From: Candidatus Gastranaerophilales bacterium
GTDB taxonomy: Bacteria; Cyanobacteriota; Vampirovibrionia; Gastranaerophilales; Gastranaerophilaceae
Reading direction: 5' to 3'
DNA: 64,000 nt
NCBI GenBank assembly: GCA_944324285.1
Contig: CALUVR010000004.1
Coordinates: 48,569-112,568, forward strand
Every line of letters begins with the position of its first letter. Positions within the stretch are counted from its first letter, which is position 1. Positions 25,685 to 34,428 of this stretch are shown piece after piece. The notes under the pieces are model-generated. The model was not told the origin of the DNA, ran no database searches, and saw only the letters and a program-made list of their open reading frames with translations. The position numbers and the translations under genes are program-made.

Positions 25685-25757
25685 GGGCGATTGGCGCAGT
25701 TGGTAGCGCACTTGAACGACATTCAAGGGGTCACAAGTTCGAGCCTTGTATCGCCCA
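25685..25757 (+). tRNA. tRNA-Val (GAC), with C33
   Basis: Acceptor GGGCGAT / ATCGCCC, D-arm GCGC/GCGC, anticodon stem CTTGA/TCAAG with loop ACGACAT (25716-25722) and anticodon GAC (25718-25720). T-arm ACAAG TTCGAGC CTTGT, discriminator A. Position 33 is C instead of the near-universal T. CCA is not encoded. Confidence 0.88.
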
Positions 25758-25764
25758 GTTACTT

Positions 25765-25965
25765 TTTCTTTAGCCCAAAGAAAAAGTAACCAAAAAGAAA
25801 GCAATACTTTAGGCTTTGTATAGTGTTTAAATGTTATTGCAAGGAAGTTCTGTTGTTTCTTTAGCTGAAAGAAAAGTAACCAAAAAGAAAGCAATACTTT
25901 AGTTTTGTATAGTGCTTAATGTTATTGCAGGGAAGTTCTGTTGTTTCTTTAACTTTGAGAAAATG
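25765..25965 (+). repeat. ~90-bp tandem repeat, 2.2 copies
   Basis: Copy 1 at 25765-25855 and copy 2 at 25856-25943, with a partial third to about 25965. Each starts TTTCTTTAGC, forms a hairpin (TACTTTTTCTTT / AAAGAAAAAGTA in copy 1) and ends GGAAGTTCTGTTG. The hairpin plus CAAAAAGAAA motif is also seen at 28490-28555. Confidence 0.85.
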
Positions 25966-26302
25966 TTTTATTTAATTCAGCAAAGGCTGGATTGCTTCGC
26001 TACCGCTCGCAATGACGCATTATCGTCGTTTGTAGCAACTGTGCGATTGCGGGTCAAGCCCGCAATGACGTAAAAATAATCTGCCAATCGTCAGAGGTAA
26101 GAATAGCCCTTCCCTCTCTCCTGAGGGAGAGGGGTAGAAAATAAACGTCATTCCGGAAGCGTAGAAAAACTGCTTGAAGCGGAAGCTGAAATCAAGTTTT
26201 TCTAGCTATGCGGAATCGCAGTACCGTTGGATGTAACGATTCTGCGATAACGGGTCGGACTCAGTAATGATGATAAGTTCCTGCATTGCCATAGAAATAG
26301 TT
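25966..26302. repeat. dispersed repeats before the DUF4145-like gene
   Basis: Contains the hairpin GGCTGGATTGCTTCGC...GCTCGCAATGACGC (25986-26019), a GATTGCGGGTC...GCCCGCAATGACGT palindrome (26045-26073), a CCCTCTCTCCTGAGGGAGAGGGG block (26111-26135) and a partial copy of the composite repeat starting CGTCATTCCGGAAGCG (26146-26260). No gene. Confidence 0.8.
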
Positions 26303-26971
26303 TTAAAATTTCACTATTATAAAAAGCGTTATTATCATCCCTAGCGAAACCGCTGATGATAACCCAACAAAAATCCAGAAAAACGGGATTTTATTCTTAG
26401 GGGTGGAGGTTTTCATTGAATAAACCTGAGATTTTTTCTTTTTTACAGGTGTAGTTTTATTTCCGGAGCGTGAAGGTTTTGAAACTTTCTTTTTTTCTTC
26501 TGTGTATTTTTCCGCTAGTGATTTTTTATCTTTTTGCCCGGTTACAAGGAGCGTAGTATCGTAACGTTTTTTTAGAATATTTTGGTTTGCGCCTCTTGCG
26601 TATACCGAGTAATTTATTGCAACTTCAAAAGCCCTTTGAAGGCATTCAAGCGCCTTAATCCCATCTTTATTCACTTTTGATGAGTGTACAGAATTATTCC
26701 CGATTTTTTTCAGAAAATATAAATCATCCAGAAACTCTTTTTCTTGTTCTTCGCCTGTGGTTTTATCTTTAAGGGTTGCCAACATTTCATCAAAAGTTGC
26801 ATCAGGCATTCGATCTTTTCCGAGTACGTTTCGGCAGACGTTTTCACCAAAACGCCGAGTCTGCGTCATGCATTGTTCAAAATATTCATCTCTATAAAGT
26901 TTTTCGGCTTCCGCTATTATTTCGTATAAATTTTTGTCTACTTTTTGTAAGAAATCAAAATTTGTTGTCAT
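26303..26971 (-). CDS. DUF4145-like protein with C-terminal membrane anchor
   Basis: 222 aa. The N-terminal helical domain (about 8-130: LYRDEYFEQCMTQTRRFGENVCR, FLDDLYFLKKIGNNSVHSSKV) resembles DUF4145 / the N-terminal region of some type I restriction R subunits. Next comes a Lys/Ser-rich linker (about 150-190), then a tail membrane helix (about 197-218). It faces the cytoplasm, judging by the basic linker. No restriction partner is nearby. The family call is moderate. Confidence 0.65.
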   Translation of the reverse strand: MTTNFDFLQKVDKNLYEIIAEAEKLYRDEYFEQCMTQTRRFGENVCRNVLGKDRMPDATFDEMLATLKDKTTGEEQEKEFLDDLYFLKKIGNNSVHSSKVNKDGIKALECLQRAFEVAINYSVYARGANQNILKKRYDTTLLVTGQKDKKSLAEKYTEEKKKVSKPSRSGNKTTPVKKKKSQVYSMKTSTPKNKIPFFWIFVGLSSAVSLGMIITLFIIVKF

Positions 26972-27018
26972 AATGATTTAATGGTACCTTGTGCGAAATT
27001 TGATGTCAATAATAAGAA

Positions 27019-27048
27019 CGGCGGACTTTTTTGTAAAAAAGTCCGCCG
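27019..27048 (-). terminator. 14-bp hairpin after pgi
   Basis: CGGCGGACTTTTTT (27019-27032), loop GT, AAAAAAGTCCGCCG (27035-27048). It lies downstream of pgi and upstream of the next minus-strand gene, and is probably the pgi terminator although its outer T-run is weak. Confidence 0.6.
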
Positions 27049-27091
27049 TGAAATTTCTGTAAGCCCGCATTTTGTGCGGAATTAGCAACGG

Positions 27092-28390
27092 CTATTTAGA
27101 AATTCTTCCCGGTACAACAACTCCGCCTTTGAGGTTCTTTTTGTAGAATTCAACGTGCGGCTGGAGAACGCTGTCGAGAACTTCCGGCAATTGTTTGCCT
27201 GTCATAACGGCTGTAACGATTTCCTGATAAACTGTAGCGAATGCTCGCAATTGAGTCATTGCGCCTGCAGCTTCCGGAGTTAAGCCCATTTTAGAAGTTT
27301 CAACATCTTCTCTGAAGAATGCGCCAGTGATTTCGTAAGATTTTGTTAATGCACCGATGTAGGCTTCGGCGTTTTCTCTGCAAACACCTTTATCTACAGG
27401 AACCGTGAGTGCAAAAACAAGTTTGTTTGCAGGGTTGAAGTGAGCTTCCGCGCTGTGGTGCATAGCGTCAGGAACTTTTGCAACCTGTTTCAATGTATCT
27501 TTTACTGATTCATTCTGCATTTGAGCGTGCCAGTAAACGGTGTTTTCAAACATTGATCCCATATACTGATGAACAGAGGCTTCAATGCCATTTAATTTAG
27601 CATCAGCCCAGAAGATACCTTCTTTCAATGCGTCGTTGAGTTCTAAGTCGTCAGAGAGTGACAATTCTGAAATTTCCTGAGCGGCATTCAATAATTTTGT
27701 CATATCTTCTTTAGAAAGCCCTGCCCATATAAGTGTGAATAAAGCGTGGTCGTCGAATGCTGAAAATCTTCCGCCAACGTCATCGTGAATGTATAAATCG
27801 CCAATCCATCCTTCAGAATTTGATGTTCTTCTAAGTTCGCTTTTTTCTGAATTTGCGTCGGTTACTGCGATAAAGTGTTTTGCCGCAGATTTTTTAGCTT
27901 CTTCATCTGACTGACCTTTAGCTTTATATGCGTCAATCATCATTTCCTGAACTCTTAAGAAGCCGTCTTTGGTTTCAAAAGTTGAACCGGATTTTGAAGC
28001 AATCATAAAGTTAGCTTCTGTGATATCGCCAAGTCTGTAGAGAAATCTTTCAAGGCTGATTGAATCGACGTCTGAATAGAATTCTACAGAGTCGTGGCGG
28101 ACGTTAAGCCCATTGATACCAAGCATGTGTTCAACGGTGTGTTTTGAACCGCCGATACCCATAACGCTTAATTTTTTAGCGCCTGTTTGTTTTTTGAATT
28201 TGTCAACCATAGAATAGAGGTCATCCAATCTTTTCAACTGTTCCTGAGGCAGGTTAACCCAGTTGAGGAAGTGACCTTTCTGGTTTGCTCTTTTAGAAAA
28301 TTCTTTTACAAATTCAGATGTTTTTGATGAATATTTAGAGAAATCAACACCTGAAAACGTTGTTTTTACTGATGAATTTTTAGTTAACAT
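27092..28390 (-). CDS. pgi: glucose-6-phosphate isomerase
   Basis: 432 aa, the shorter bacterial PGI type. It interconverts glucose-6-P and fructose-6-P in glycolysis. Substrate-binding SKSGSTFET (about 130) and signature VGGRFSAFDD (about 200) are present, as are GIGGSKHTVEH near the N-terminus and the late catalytic HSAEAHFNPANK. GGAGAGAACT precedes the ATG. The upstream region begins the 648-bp hairpin element 46 bases from the start codon, which may have displaced the original -35. Confidence 0.95.
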   Translation of the reverse strand: MLTKNSSVKTTFSGVDFSKYSSKTSEFVKEFSKRANQKGHFLNWVNLPQEQLKRLDDLYSMVDKFKKQTGAKKLSVMGIGGSKHTVEHMLGINGLNVRHDSVEFYSDVDSISLERFLYRLGDITEANFMIASKSGSTFETKDGFLRVQEMMIDAYKAKGQSDEEAKKSAAKHFIAVTDANSEKSELRRTSNSEGWIGDLYIHDDVGGRFSAFDDHALFTLIWAGLSKEDMTKLLNAAQEISELSLSDDLELNDALKEGIFWADAKLNGIEASVHQYMGSMFENTVYWHAQMQNESVKDTLKQVAKVPDAMHHSAEAHFNPANKLVFALTVPVDKGVCRENAEAYIGALTKSYEITGAFFREDVETSKMGLTPEAAGAMTQLRAFATVYQEIVTAVMTGKQLPEVLDSVLQPHVEFYKKNLKGGVVVPGRISK

Positions 28391-28436
28391 AGTTCTCTCC
28401 TTTTTTGATAACCTGTAATTACATTGTAGTATAAAA

Positions 28437-29084
28437 ACATAAAATATGTTATCGGAAGGAGAGAGAAGTTATCCAACTTCTTTTTTATGTTCACTTTTTC
28501 TTTTTTGTTGCGAAGAAAAAAGAAAAAGTGAACCGAAAAAGAAAAACACGCAAAAGAAACAGCAATGCTAGCGCATTGCAAGATAGAATGGCTGTTGTGA
28601 AAAGCAAAGCTTTTCACCTCTCTTGCTCGCTATCGCGGCAGAGCCGCACGCTCGCATTAAAACCGACCTGCGGTCGGTCGCCGAACGTGCACGAAGTGCA
28701 ATAGTGAGGCTAGAAAGGTTAAATGCGTCAGCATTTAACTACATCCATTTGGTCTTGCGTTGCTTTGCAACGCTTTTAAATAAGCGTGTTTCTTTTTCTT
28801 GGCTGACATTCTTTTTCTTTTCTTCGCAAAAAAGAAAAAGAATGTCAGTGCAGGGTTTGGGGCTGCATAAGCCCCAAATATAAATATTATAGCTGTATAA
28901 CCCTCACCCGAATTTGTAAATTCGCTCATGCTCATTAACAAATTCTACCCTCTCCCATAGGGAGAGGGGTAATGGGGGGAGCGTTTATATCGAGCAGGTT
29001 CCATCAAAGGTAGAAAGAGGATAGGAGGTACACCCTTTGTAAAGGGGGATGGGGGATTTTTTCTTCCGATAACATATTTTATGT
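28437..29084. mobile_element. 648-bp inverted-repeat-bounded hairpin-chain element
   Basis: A perfect 22-bp inverted repeat bounds the segment: left arm 28437-28458 (starts ACATAAAATATG, ends ATCGGAAG) and right arm 29063-29084. AAAA flanks both ends, a possible but low-complexity target duplication. Inside are eleven perfect hairpins between 28465 and 28877, for example stems at 28490-28506/28516-28532 (17 bp) and 28803-28821/28830-28848 (19 bp). A copy of the S10-operon repeat (28901-28970) lies further right. No transposase; it looks like a MITE-type or structured-RNA element. Confidence 0.65.
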
Positions 29085-29145
29085 AAAAATTATTTGTTTA
29101 AAATAATTGTTTATGTTATTTTTTATCTGAAGATTAAGGATTTAT

Positions 29146-29730
29146 ATGAGTATTGAATCGGATTTAGAAGAAGTTCGCCAGATGTGTGAATACTGCGACA
29201 AGTGTGCGCTTTGCAAGACTCGTACGAATATTGTTTTTTCCGGCGGCGTTCCTAATCATAAAATGATGCTTATCGGTGAAGCCCCGGGGTATTATGAAGA
29301 TCAAAAAGGTGAACCTTTTGTCGGAAAAGCCGGTCAGCTTTTAGATAAAATTTTTGAATCTGTCGGGCTTTCAAGAAAAAAAGATGTTTATATCTGCAAC
29401 ACCTTAAAATGCCGTCCTCCGGATAACAGAGACCCTCTGCCGGAAGAAAAAGAAGCCTGCAGAGCTTATCTTGATGCTCAGATTGAAATTTTAAAGCCGA
29501 GAATTATTTTACTTTGCGGAAAAGTCGCGCTTTCTTCAATGTTGAATACTTCAACAGGAATTACAAGAGTCCGCGGAAAATGGTTTGATGGACCTTTTGA
29601 CAGCAAAATGATGCCGATTTTTCATCCGTCTTATTTATTACGTAACGATTCCCACGAAAAAGGCAGCCCGAAATGGTTAATGTGGCAGGATATTAAAGAA
29701 ATTAAAAAAGCCTACGATGCTTTAGGTTGA
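29146..29730 (+). CDS. uracil-DNA glycosylase, family 4 (Fe-S)
   Basis: 194 aa. The four [4Fe-4S] cysteines fit the family spacing: C20, C23, C89 and C105. Motif A is GEAPGYYEDQKGEPFVGKAG and motif B is FHPSYLLRN. It removes uracil from DNA in base-excision repair. The 5' end of the SPO1-polymerase-like fold is complete. Its 3' end overlaps the convergent MFS gene by 19 bases. The start follows AAGGATTTAT. Confidence 0.94.
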   Translation: MSIESDLEEVRQMCEYCDKCALCKTRTNIVFSGGVPNHKMMLIGEAPGYYEDQKGEPFVGKAGQLLDKIFESVGLSRKKDVYICNTLKCRPPDNRDPLPEEKEACRAYLDAQIEILKPRIILLCGKVALSSMLNTSTGITRVRGKWFDGPFDSKMMPIFHPSYLLRNDSHEKGSPKWLMWQDIKEIKKAYDALG

Positions 29731-31271
29731 GCCTTTGCTTTTTTGACTTTCAGTATGTAAAGAATTGGGATTATTATAATACACAAAAGCGCAAGCACAG
29801 TAAATACATCGAAGAAGGATGCGAGCCTTGCCTGTTGCTGTAATTGCCTGTATAACATCCCGTCAGCTTTTCTTGCCGCAAGGACAGATGGATAAAGGTG
29901 CATAAATTTCGCCTTTAATGCTGCAAATTTGTACTGGAATACAGGGTTATGCGGTGAAAGATTACCGACAAGATAATTCTGGTGAACCTGCGAAACTCTT
30001 GCGATAAATGTTGCGGACGCTGATGTTGCAATTGCTGTTACAATATTTTTGAATAAAGCATGCAGGGCTGCAGCGTCTGCGTTTTTGCTTGCCGGAAGTG
30101 TTTGAAATGATAGCGCTGTAATCGGGACAAATGCTGTCGGAACACCGATACAAAGCAAAATATTCGGTAGAATGATACTTTCCATAGATGATGTTGTATT
30201 CATCTGGGTTAACATTAATAAAGAAACCGCAATTGTCACAAGTCCGATTGATGCGAGGTGACGGCTGTCTATAAATCGAGAAATCTCTCCGACAGCAAGC
30301 AGCCCGATAAGGCAGATTATTGCACGCGGAAACATTGTTAATCCTGACATTGAAGGGCTGTAACCCAGCAGGCTCTGTACAAACATCGGAACAAGCAATA
30401 GTGTAGAATAAATCATGACGTTTATGAAAGAACTTGCAATAGTTCCGAATAAGAAGTTTTTGTCTTTGAATACTCTTATATCAATAACAGGATATTTGTA
30501 TTCAAGTTCCCATACATAAAATAGCACGAATGAGAATACGCAAATTCCTGTGAGCCAGCAAATCCACGTTGTATCAAACCAGTTCCACTGCTGACCTTTA
30601 TCAAGAACTATCTGCATACACGCCATTGCTATTACTATAGAAAAATATCCGACATAATCAAATTTTTTATTATATTTTTGTTTTTCGGGTTTGTCGCTTT
30701 TGACGAAAAGTTTCACCAGTAAAAATGACAGCATACATAGCGGAATATTTATAATAAAAATCCACTGCCACGAATAGTTATCGGTTAAATATCCTCCGAA
30801 GAAAGGTCCTGCAAGCGGCGAGAACATCGCAGCAACCCCGAATAAACCCATAGCGACTCCGCGCTGTTCCTCGGGGAAAACTTCTAGCAATATTGCCTGA
30901 CACAGAGGAAGAATACAGCCGCTTCCGATACCCTGTACAATTCTTGCGGCAATAAGCGCCTGCAGGTTCGGTGCAAGCAGGCATAAAAGACACCCGAGGC
31001 AAAATACCCAGATACTGTAATACATCAGAAGTTTTTTCCCGATTGTTCTTACAAGATATCCTGTGACCGGAAGCATTAATCCGCCTGATATTATGTAACA
31101 GGTAATTACTGTATTAGTTTCGTATTGAGTTGCCCCGTAGAAGCCTGCAATATGCGGCTGGCTTACGTTTGTGGCGGAAGATGCTGCAAGCGCCAAAAAT
31201 GCCGGCAGCAAAACAGCAAGTGCAACTATATAAGGGTTTGTTTTCTTTTCTGTAATTGTGTTTTCTGACAT
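29712..31271 (-). CDS. emrB: DHA2-family multidrug MFS transporter (EmrB-like)
   Basis: 519 aa with about 14 membrane helices. The signature GSGCILPLCQAILLEVFPEEQRGVAMGLFG and motif C-type LAGPFFGGYLTDNYSWQWIFIINIP identify the EmrB/QacA drug:H+ antiporter group. It works with the HlyD-like protein encoded just upstream (111 bases) and an outer-membrane TolC channel encoded divergently. The C-terminal loop (about 425-480) is typical of EmrB. Substrates unknown. Overlaps the UDG gene tail-to-tail. Confidence 0.93.
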   Translation of the reverse strand: MSENTITEKKTNPYIVALAVLLPAFLALAASSATNVSQPHIAGFYGATQYETNTVITCYIISGGLMLPVTGYLVRTIGKKLLMYYSIWVFCLGCLLCLLAPNLQALIAARIVQGIGSGCILPLCQAILLEVFPEEQRGVAMGLFGVAAMFSPLAGPFFGGYLTDNYSWQWIFIINIPLCMLSFLLVKLFVKSDKPEKQKYNKKFDYVGYFSIVIAMACMQIVLDKGQQWNWFDTTWICWLTGICVFSFVLFYVWELEYKYPVIDIRVFKDKNFLFGTIASSFINVMIYSTLLLVPMFVQSLLGYSPSMSGLTMFPRAIICLIGLLAVGEISRFIDSRHLASIGLVTIAVSLLMLTQMNTTSSMESIILPNILLCIGVPTAFVPITALSFQTLPASKNADAAALHALFKNIVTAIATSASATFIARVSQVHQNYLVGNLSPHNPVFQYKFAALKAKFMHLYPSVLAARKADGMLYRQLQQQARLASFFDVFTVLALLCIIIIPILYILKVKKAKAQPKAS

Positions 31272-31284
31272 TAGAAACCTCGTT

Positions 31285-31361
31285 CTGGTTGAAACTTACC
31301 AATCATTTCGAATTTTTGTTGTTGGGCTGAAAGCCCAACCTACTATCTTTCTTTCAACCAG
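31285..31361. repeat. nested hairpins between emrA and emrB
   Basis: Outer inverted repeat CTGGTTGAAA (31285-31294) / TTTCAACCAG (31352-31361), with an inner perfect hairpin GTTGGGCT GAA AGCCCAAC (31321-31339). It may modulate the ratio of the two proteins or be a dispersed repeat. Confidence 0.6.
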
Positions 31362-31382
31362 ACATCCCATCGACCATTCAAC

Positions 31383-32522
31383 TTACTTCACTTTTACCTT
31401 GGGTACTACAGACATTCCTGGTACTATGTTGTAGTCTGAAATATCTTCTTTAAATATGATTTTCACAGGAACTCTTTGTACAATTTTGACGTAACTCCCG
31501 ACAGCATTTTCCGGCGGGAAAAGGCTGGATTTAGCGCCGGTTGCACGCTGTATACTCTGGACTTCTCCTTTGAATCGCTTGCCGGGATAGGTGTCGATTT
31601 TTATAGAAACCGGCTGATGTTCTTTCATGTGCGTAAGCTGAATTTCTTTGAAGTTTGCAACAACCCACACTTCTTTTGGAACAATCTGCATTAAAGGCTG
31701 CCCTACCTGCAGATAATTCCCATTCTCAACGCTTCTTGCGGAAACTTTTCCGCTTTGAGGCGCATAGATTTTGGTGTATTTCAAGTTTAATTTTGCCTGT
31801 TCAACTTCTGCTTCAAGACGTTTTATGTTTGCTTCCATTGATTCTGTTTTTGCCTGATTTGAAGCAAGCGCATGTTTTGCAGCTTCGGAGCGTTCTGCTG
31901 CGGCTTTGTTTTCTGCCTCGGATACTTCAAGCTTTGTTTTGCTGTTTTCGTAATCCTGTTTTGATACTATTCCGGATTTATACATTGCCGTGTATCTCTT
32001 GTGATCTTTTTGTGCAAAATTAAGTTTGGATTGGGTTGATGAAATATCTTCAAATGTCTGATTAACGTTTGCCTCACCGCGTTCAACTTCTTTTTCCGTA
32101 ACGTTTAATTCTGCTTTTGCCTGAGCAAGCTTTGCTTCTGCTTCTTTCAATTTGACTTCGTAGTCGGCAGGATCAATTTCTACTAACAACCTACCTGCCT
32201 CAACGTCATCGTTATCATCAACAAGAAGTTTTATAACAGGTCCTGATACACGGGGTGCTACTGTGATAAGTCTGCCTTCAACAAACGCGTCATCCGTTGA
32301 TTGAAAATATGTTGAATGTATTGCTGCTCCTATTCCGAGAAGAACCAGCGCAATTGCTGTTACTGTAGGAACAATAACTCTTTTTTTCTGATATTCGTGT
32401 CGGTTTTTTTTAGCTTTTTCTTTTCTTGTTTTTATTCTTGCTTTTGCTTTCTCTTGAATTTTTTCCTGATTTAGAGGTTTAAAATCATCTTCCTCCGGGG
32501 TGTTTTTATTTTTTTCGTCCAT
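31383..32522 (-). CDS. emrA: HlyD/EmrA-type membrane fusion protein
   Basis: 379 aa: charged cytoplasmic N-terminus (about 1-48), one membrane helix (about 50-68), then the biotinyl-lipoyl half (STDDAFVEGRLITVAPRVSGPVIKL), a long coiled-coil hairpin (about 120-235, rich in Ala/Glu/Lys) and the closing lipoyl and beta-barrel domains (YTKIYAPQSGKVSARSVENGNYL, PVSIKIDTYPGKRFKGEVQSI). It bridges EmrB in the inner membrane to TolC. It follows marR by 22 bases in one operon. Confidence 0.94.
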   Translation of the reverse strand: MDEKNKNTPEEDDFKPLNQEKIQEKAKARIKTRKEKAKKNRHEYQKKRVIVPTVTAIALVLLGIGAAIHSTYFQSTDDAFVEGRLITVAPRVSGPVIKLLVDDNDDVEAGRLLVEIDPADYEVKLKEAEAKLAQAKAELNVTEKEVERGEANVNQTFEDISSTQSKLNFAQKDHKRYTAMYKSGIVSKQDYENSKTKLEVSEAENKAAAERSEAAKHALASNQAKTESMEANIKRLEAEVEQAKLNLKYTKIYAPQSGKVSARSVENGNYLQVGQPLMQIVPKEVWVVANFKEIQLTHMKEHQPVSIKIDTYPGKRFKGEVQSIQRATGAKSSLFPPENAVGSYVKIVQRVPVKIIFKEDISDYNIVPGMSVVPKVKVK

Positions 32523-32544
32523 AGTGTATTTTCCTCTATTATTT

Positions 32545-33003
32545 CTATAACTGTATATTTAATTCACTTTCTAAATTCTCTTTAAATCTTTGTAAAACTT
32601 TCAGGGTTATGAGCAATTCATCTTCAGGCACGCCCTCAATAGTTCTCTGCCACAATTCCAGAGCGGTCGGTATAACTTTATCAAAAACTTTTCTGCCCTC
32701 GTCTGTGATTGCTATTTTGTAAACCTTTCTTTTATTAACATCAGGCGTTTTTGTAACAAGTTTCATTTTCTCAAGAATTTTAATTATTCTTGTAATATTT
32801 GGGCGGTCTTTCAGTGTAAGTGCACCGATTTGTCTCTGATAAAGTCCGTCATGGTCAATGAGAGCGGCAAGAACCGTCAATTGCTCCGGGGTTACTTCAA
32901 AGTTATTTGCAGTGAATTTTTGCGTTGCAATTGCACGGGTCATTTTCCCGATTCTTACCAACTTCATTCCTATTCGGCTTTTTAATAATTCCAGTTGTTC
33001 CAT
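32545..33003 (-). CDS. MarR-family transcriptional repressor
   Basis: About 152 aa from ATG 33003 (MEQLELLKSRIG); the earlier start at 33033 lies inside the operator palindrome. Winged HTH with LTVLAALIDHDGLYQRQIGALTLKDRPNITRIIKILEKMKLVTKTPDVNKRKVYKIAITDEGR, the MarR wing pattern. MarR proteins usually repress a linked efflux operon and release DNA on binding a phenolic or other drug. Here the gene heads emrA-emrB and is divergent from tolC, with a 34-bp palindrome between. Confidence 0.92.
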   Translation of the reverse strand: MEQLELLKSRIGMKLVRIGKMTRAIATQKFTANNFEVTPEQLTVLAALIDHDGLYQRQIGALTLKDRPNITRIIKILEKMKLVTKTPDVNKRKVYKIAITDEGRKVFDKVIPTALELWQRTIEGVPEDELLITLKVLQRFKENLESELNIQL

Positions 33004-33005
33004 GA

Positions 33006-33039
33006 TTTTCTTTGTGTTATTATGATAACACAAAGAAAA
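33006..33039. promoter_or_regulatory. MarR operator, perfect 15-bp inverted repeat
   Basis: TTTTCTTTGTGTTAT (33006-33020), centre TATG, ATAACACAAAGAAAA (33025-33039). It lies in the 48-bp space between marR and tolC, so one bound dimer could shut off both directions. It sits three bases from the marR ATG. Confidence 0.85.
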
Positions 33040-33051
33040 GGAATGTGAAGC

Positions 33052-34428
33052 ATGAAAATTTTTAAAATACTTATTACCCTGATGTTATTGCTGTGCACTG
33101 GTTTGAGTGTGCAGGCAAAGAAGATTACCATTGATGCAGATAAAATTGAATTTATGAACCTTGACTGGTGGAAACAGTTTGAGGATAAAAATTTGGATAA
33201 TTATATGCTCTATGCTTATAAAAATAATAGAGATTTAAAAATCGCAACGGCTTCCACAAAGCAGGCTCAGCAGGTTGTGAAATTATCCTTTTCCGACCAG
33301 CTCCCGCAATTGACATTTAACCCTCAGATAGGGAGAGAATTTACGTCATCTAATGTTTATTTTGGAGATGTTTTGATTCCGGATTATAAACAGAGCAGGT
33401 TTTTGCTTCCTTTGACAATGACTTATGAAGCTGATATCTGGGGCGAAAATTATATGAGAACAAAGAGTGTTAAACAGAGATTAAAAATGATTGAGCAGGA
33501 TGAAAGATCTTCTTATATTCTTATTACAACATCTCTTGCGTCGAATTATTTTAATCTTATTAAGGCGGATAAGCTTATTGAAAATCAGAAAAAACTCGTT
33601 GATTTGCAGCACGAAGTTGTGAACCTTTATCAGAAAAAATACGACGGCGGTCTGTGTTCAATAAATGAGGTTTTATCTCAAAAACAGTGGTTAACCGTAT
33701 TTACTGAAGAACTTAATACTTTGAAGGAAAAACAGGACGTTCTGGAAAACCAGTTGAAGGTAATTCTCGGCGATAGAGATATTACAAAAATTGAAAGAAG
33801 CGCATACGATTCCGTAAAACTTATAGATCTTCCGCTTGATATAAAATCAGAAGCAATCCAGAACCGTCCGGATTTGATTAAGAGTGAATTTTATATTAAA
33901 AAACTTGGCATTGATGTCAGTGTTGCACGCCGAGACTTTTTGCCGAAATTCATAATTTTCGGGCAGGTAGGGTTTAATGCTTATCAGCTTTCAGACATAT
34001 TCGGTTCTCATTCATTCCTTTCAAATGTCGGAGTTCTGCCGTCGCTGGATTTATTTACGGGCGGAAGAAAAATGGCAATGCTGAGATATAAAAAATACGA
34101 ATACGAAAAAGCTTTGCAGATGTACGAAAAAACAATTTTGACATCGCTGCAGGAAGTTAACGACGCCCTTGTGAGTGCTAAAACAGCCCGCAACAATTTC
34201 CACAGCAGTTCTGAAAGGTTTGATTTACAAAAAGAACAGTATAAACTTTCAGATAAAAAATTCAATATTGGAGCCTCTTCTAACCTTGAAATTTTAATGG
34301 CAAAAGAAGCATTATTGATTTCAGAAAAATCAAATATATCAAATAAAATTGATGTTGTAATATCTGCCATAAATATTTATAAATCCGTAGGCGGCGTAGA
34401 TTACATGCAGTTTGAAGAAGCAATATAG
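33052..34428 (+). CDS. TolC/NodT-family outer-membrane efflux protein
   Basis: 458 aa with a signal peptide (1-22, cleavage after VQA). Two OEP repeats follow: the first (about 50-230) has MTYEADIWGENYMRTKS and the second (about 250-450) has VARRDFLPKFIIFGQVGF and TGGRKMAMLRYKKYEYEKAL. It forms the trimeric outer-membrane exit duct for the EmrAB pump. AAAGGAATG precedes the ATG. Co-location completes a tripartite system and shows a double-membrane envelope. Confidence 0.92.
   Translation: MKIFKILITLMLLLCTGLSVQAKKITIDADKIEFMNLDWWKQFEDKNLDNYMLYAYKNNRDLKIATASTKQAQQVVKLSFSDQLPQLTFNPQIGREFTSSNVYFGDVLIPDYKQSRFLLPLTMTYEADIWGENYMRTKSVKQRLKMIEQDERSSYILITTSLASNYFNLIKADKLIENQKKLVDLQHEVVNLYQKKYDGGLCSINEVLSQKQWLTVFTEELNTLKEKQDVLENQLKVILGDRDITKIERSAYDSVKLIDLPLDIKSEAIQNRPDLIKSEFYIKKLGIDVSVARRDFLPKFIIFGQVGFNAYQLSDIFGSHSFLSNVGVLPSLDLFTGGRKMAMLRYKKYEYEKALQMYEKTILTSLQEVNDALVSAKTARNNFHSSSERFDLQKEQYKLSDKKFNIGASSNLEILMAKEALLISEKSNISNKIDVVISAINIYKSVGGVDYMQFEEAI

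Noticed and set aside
25519..25773. 84-codon plus-strand frame
   Set aside because: It covers the tRNA-Val gene and its hairpins.
28437..29084. Autonomous insertion sequence
   Set aside because: No transposase frame is present between the inverted repeats; only a non-autonomous element fits.
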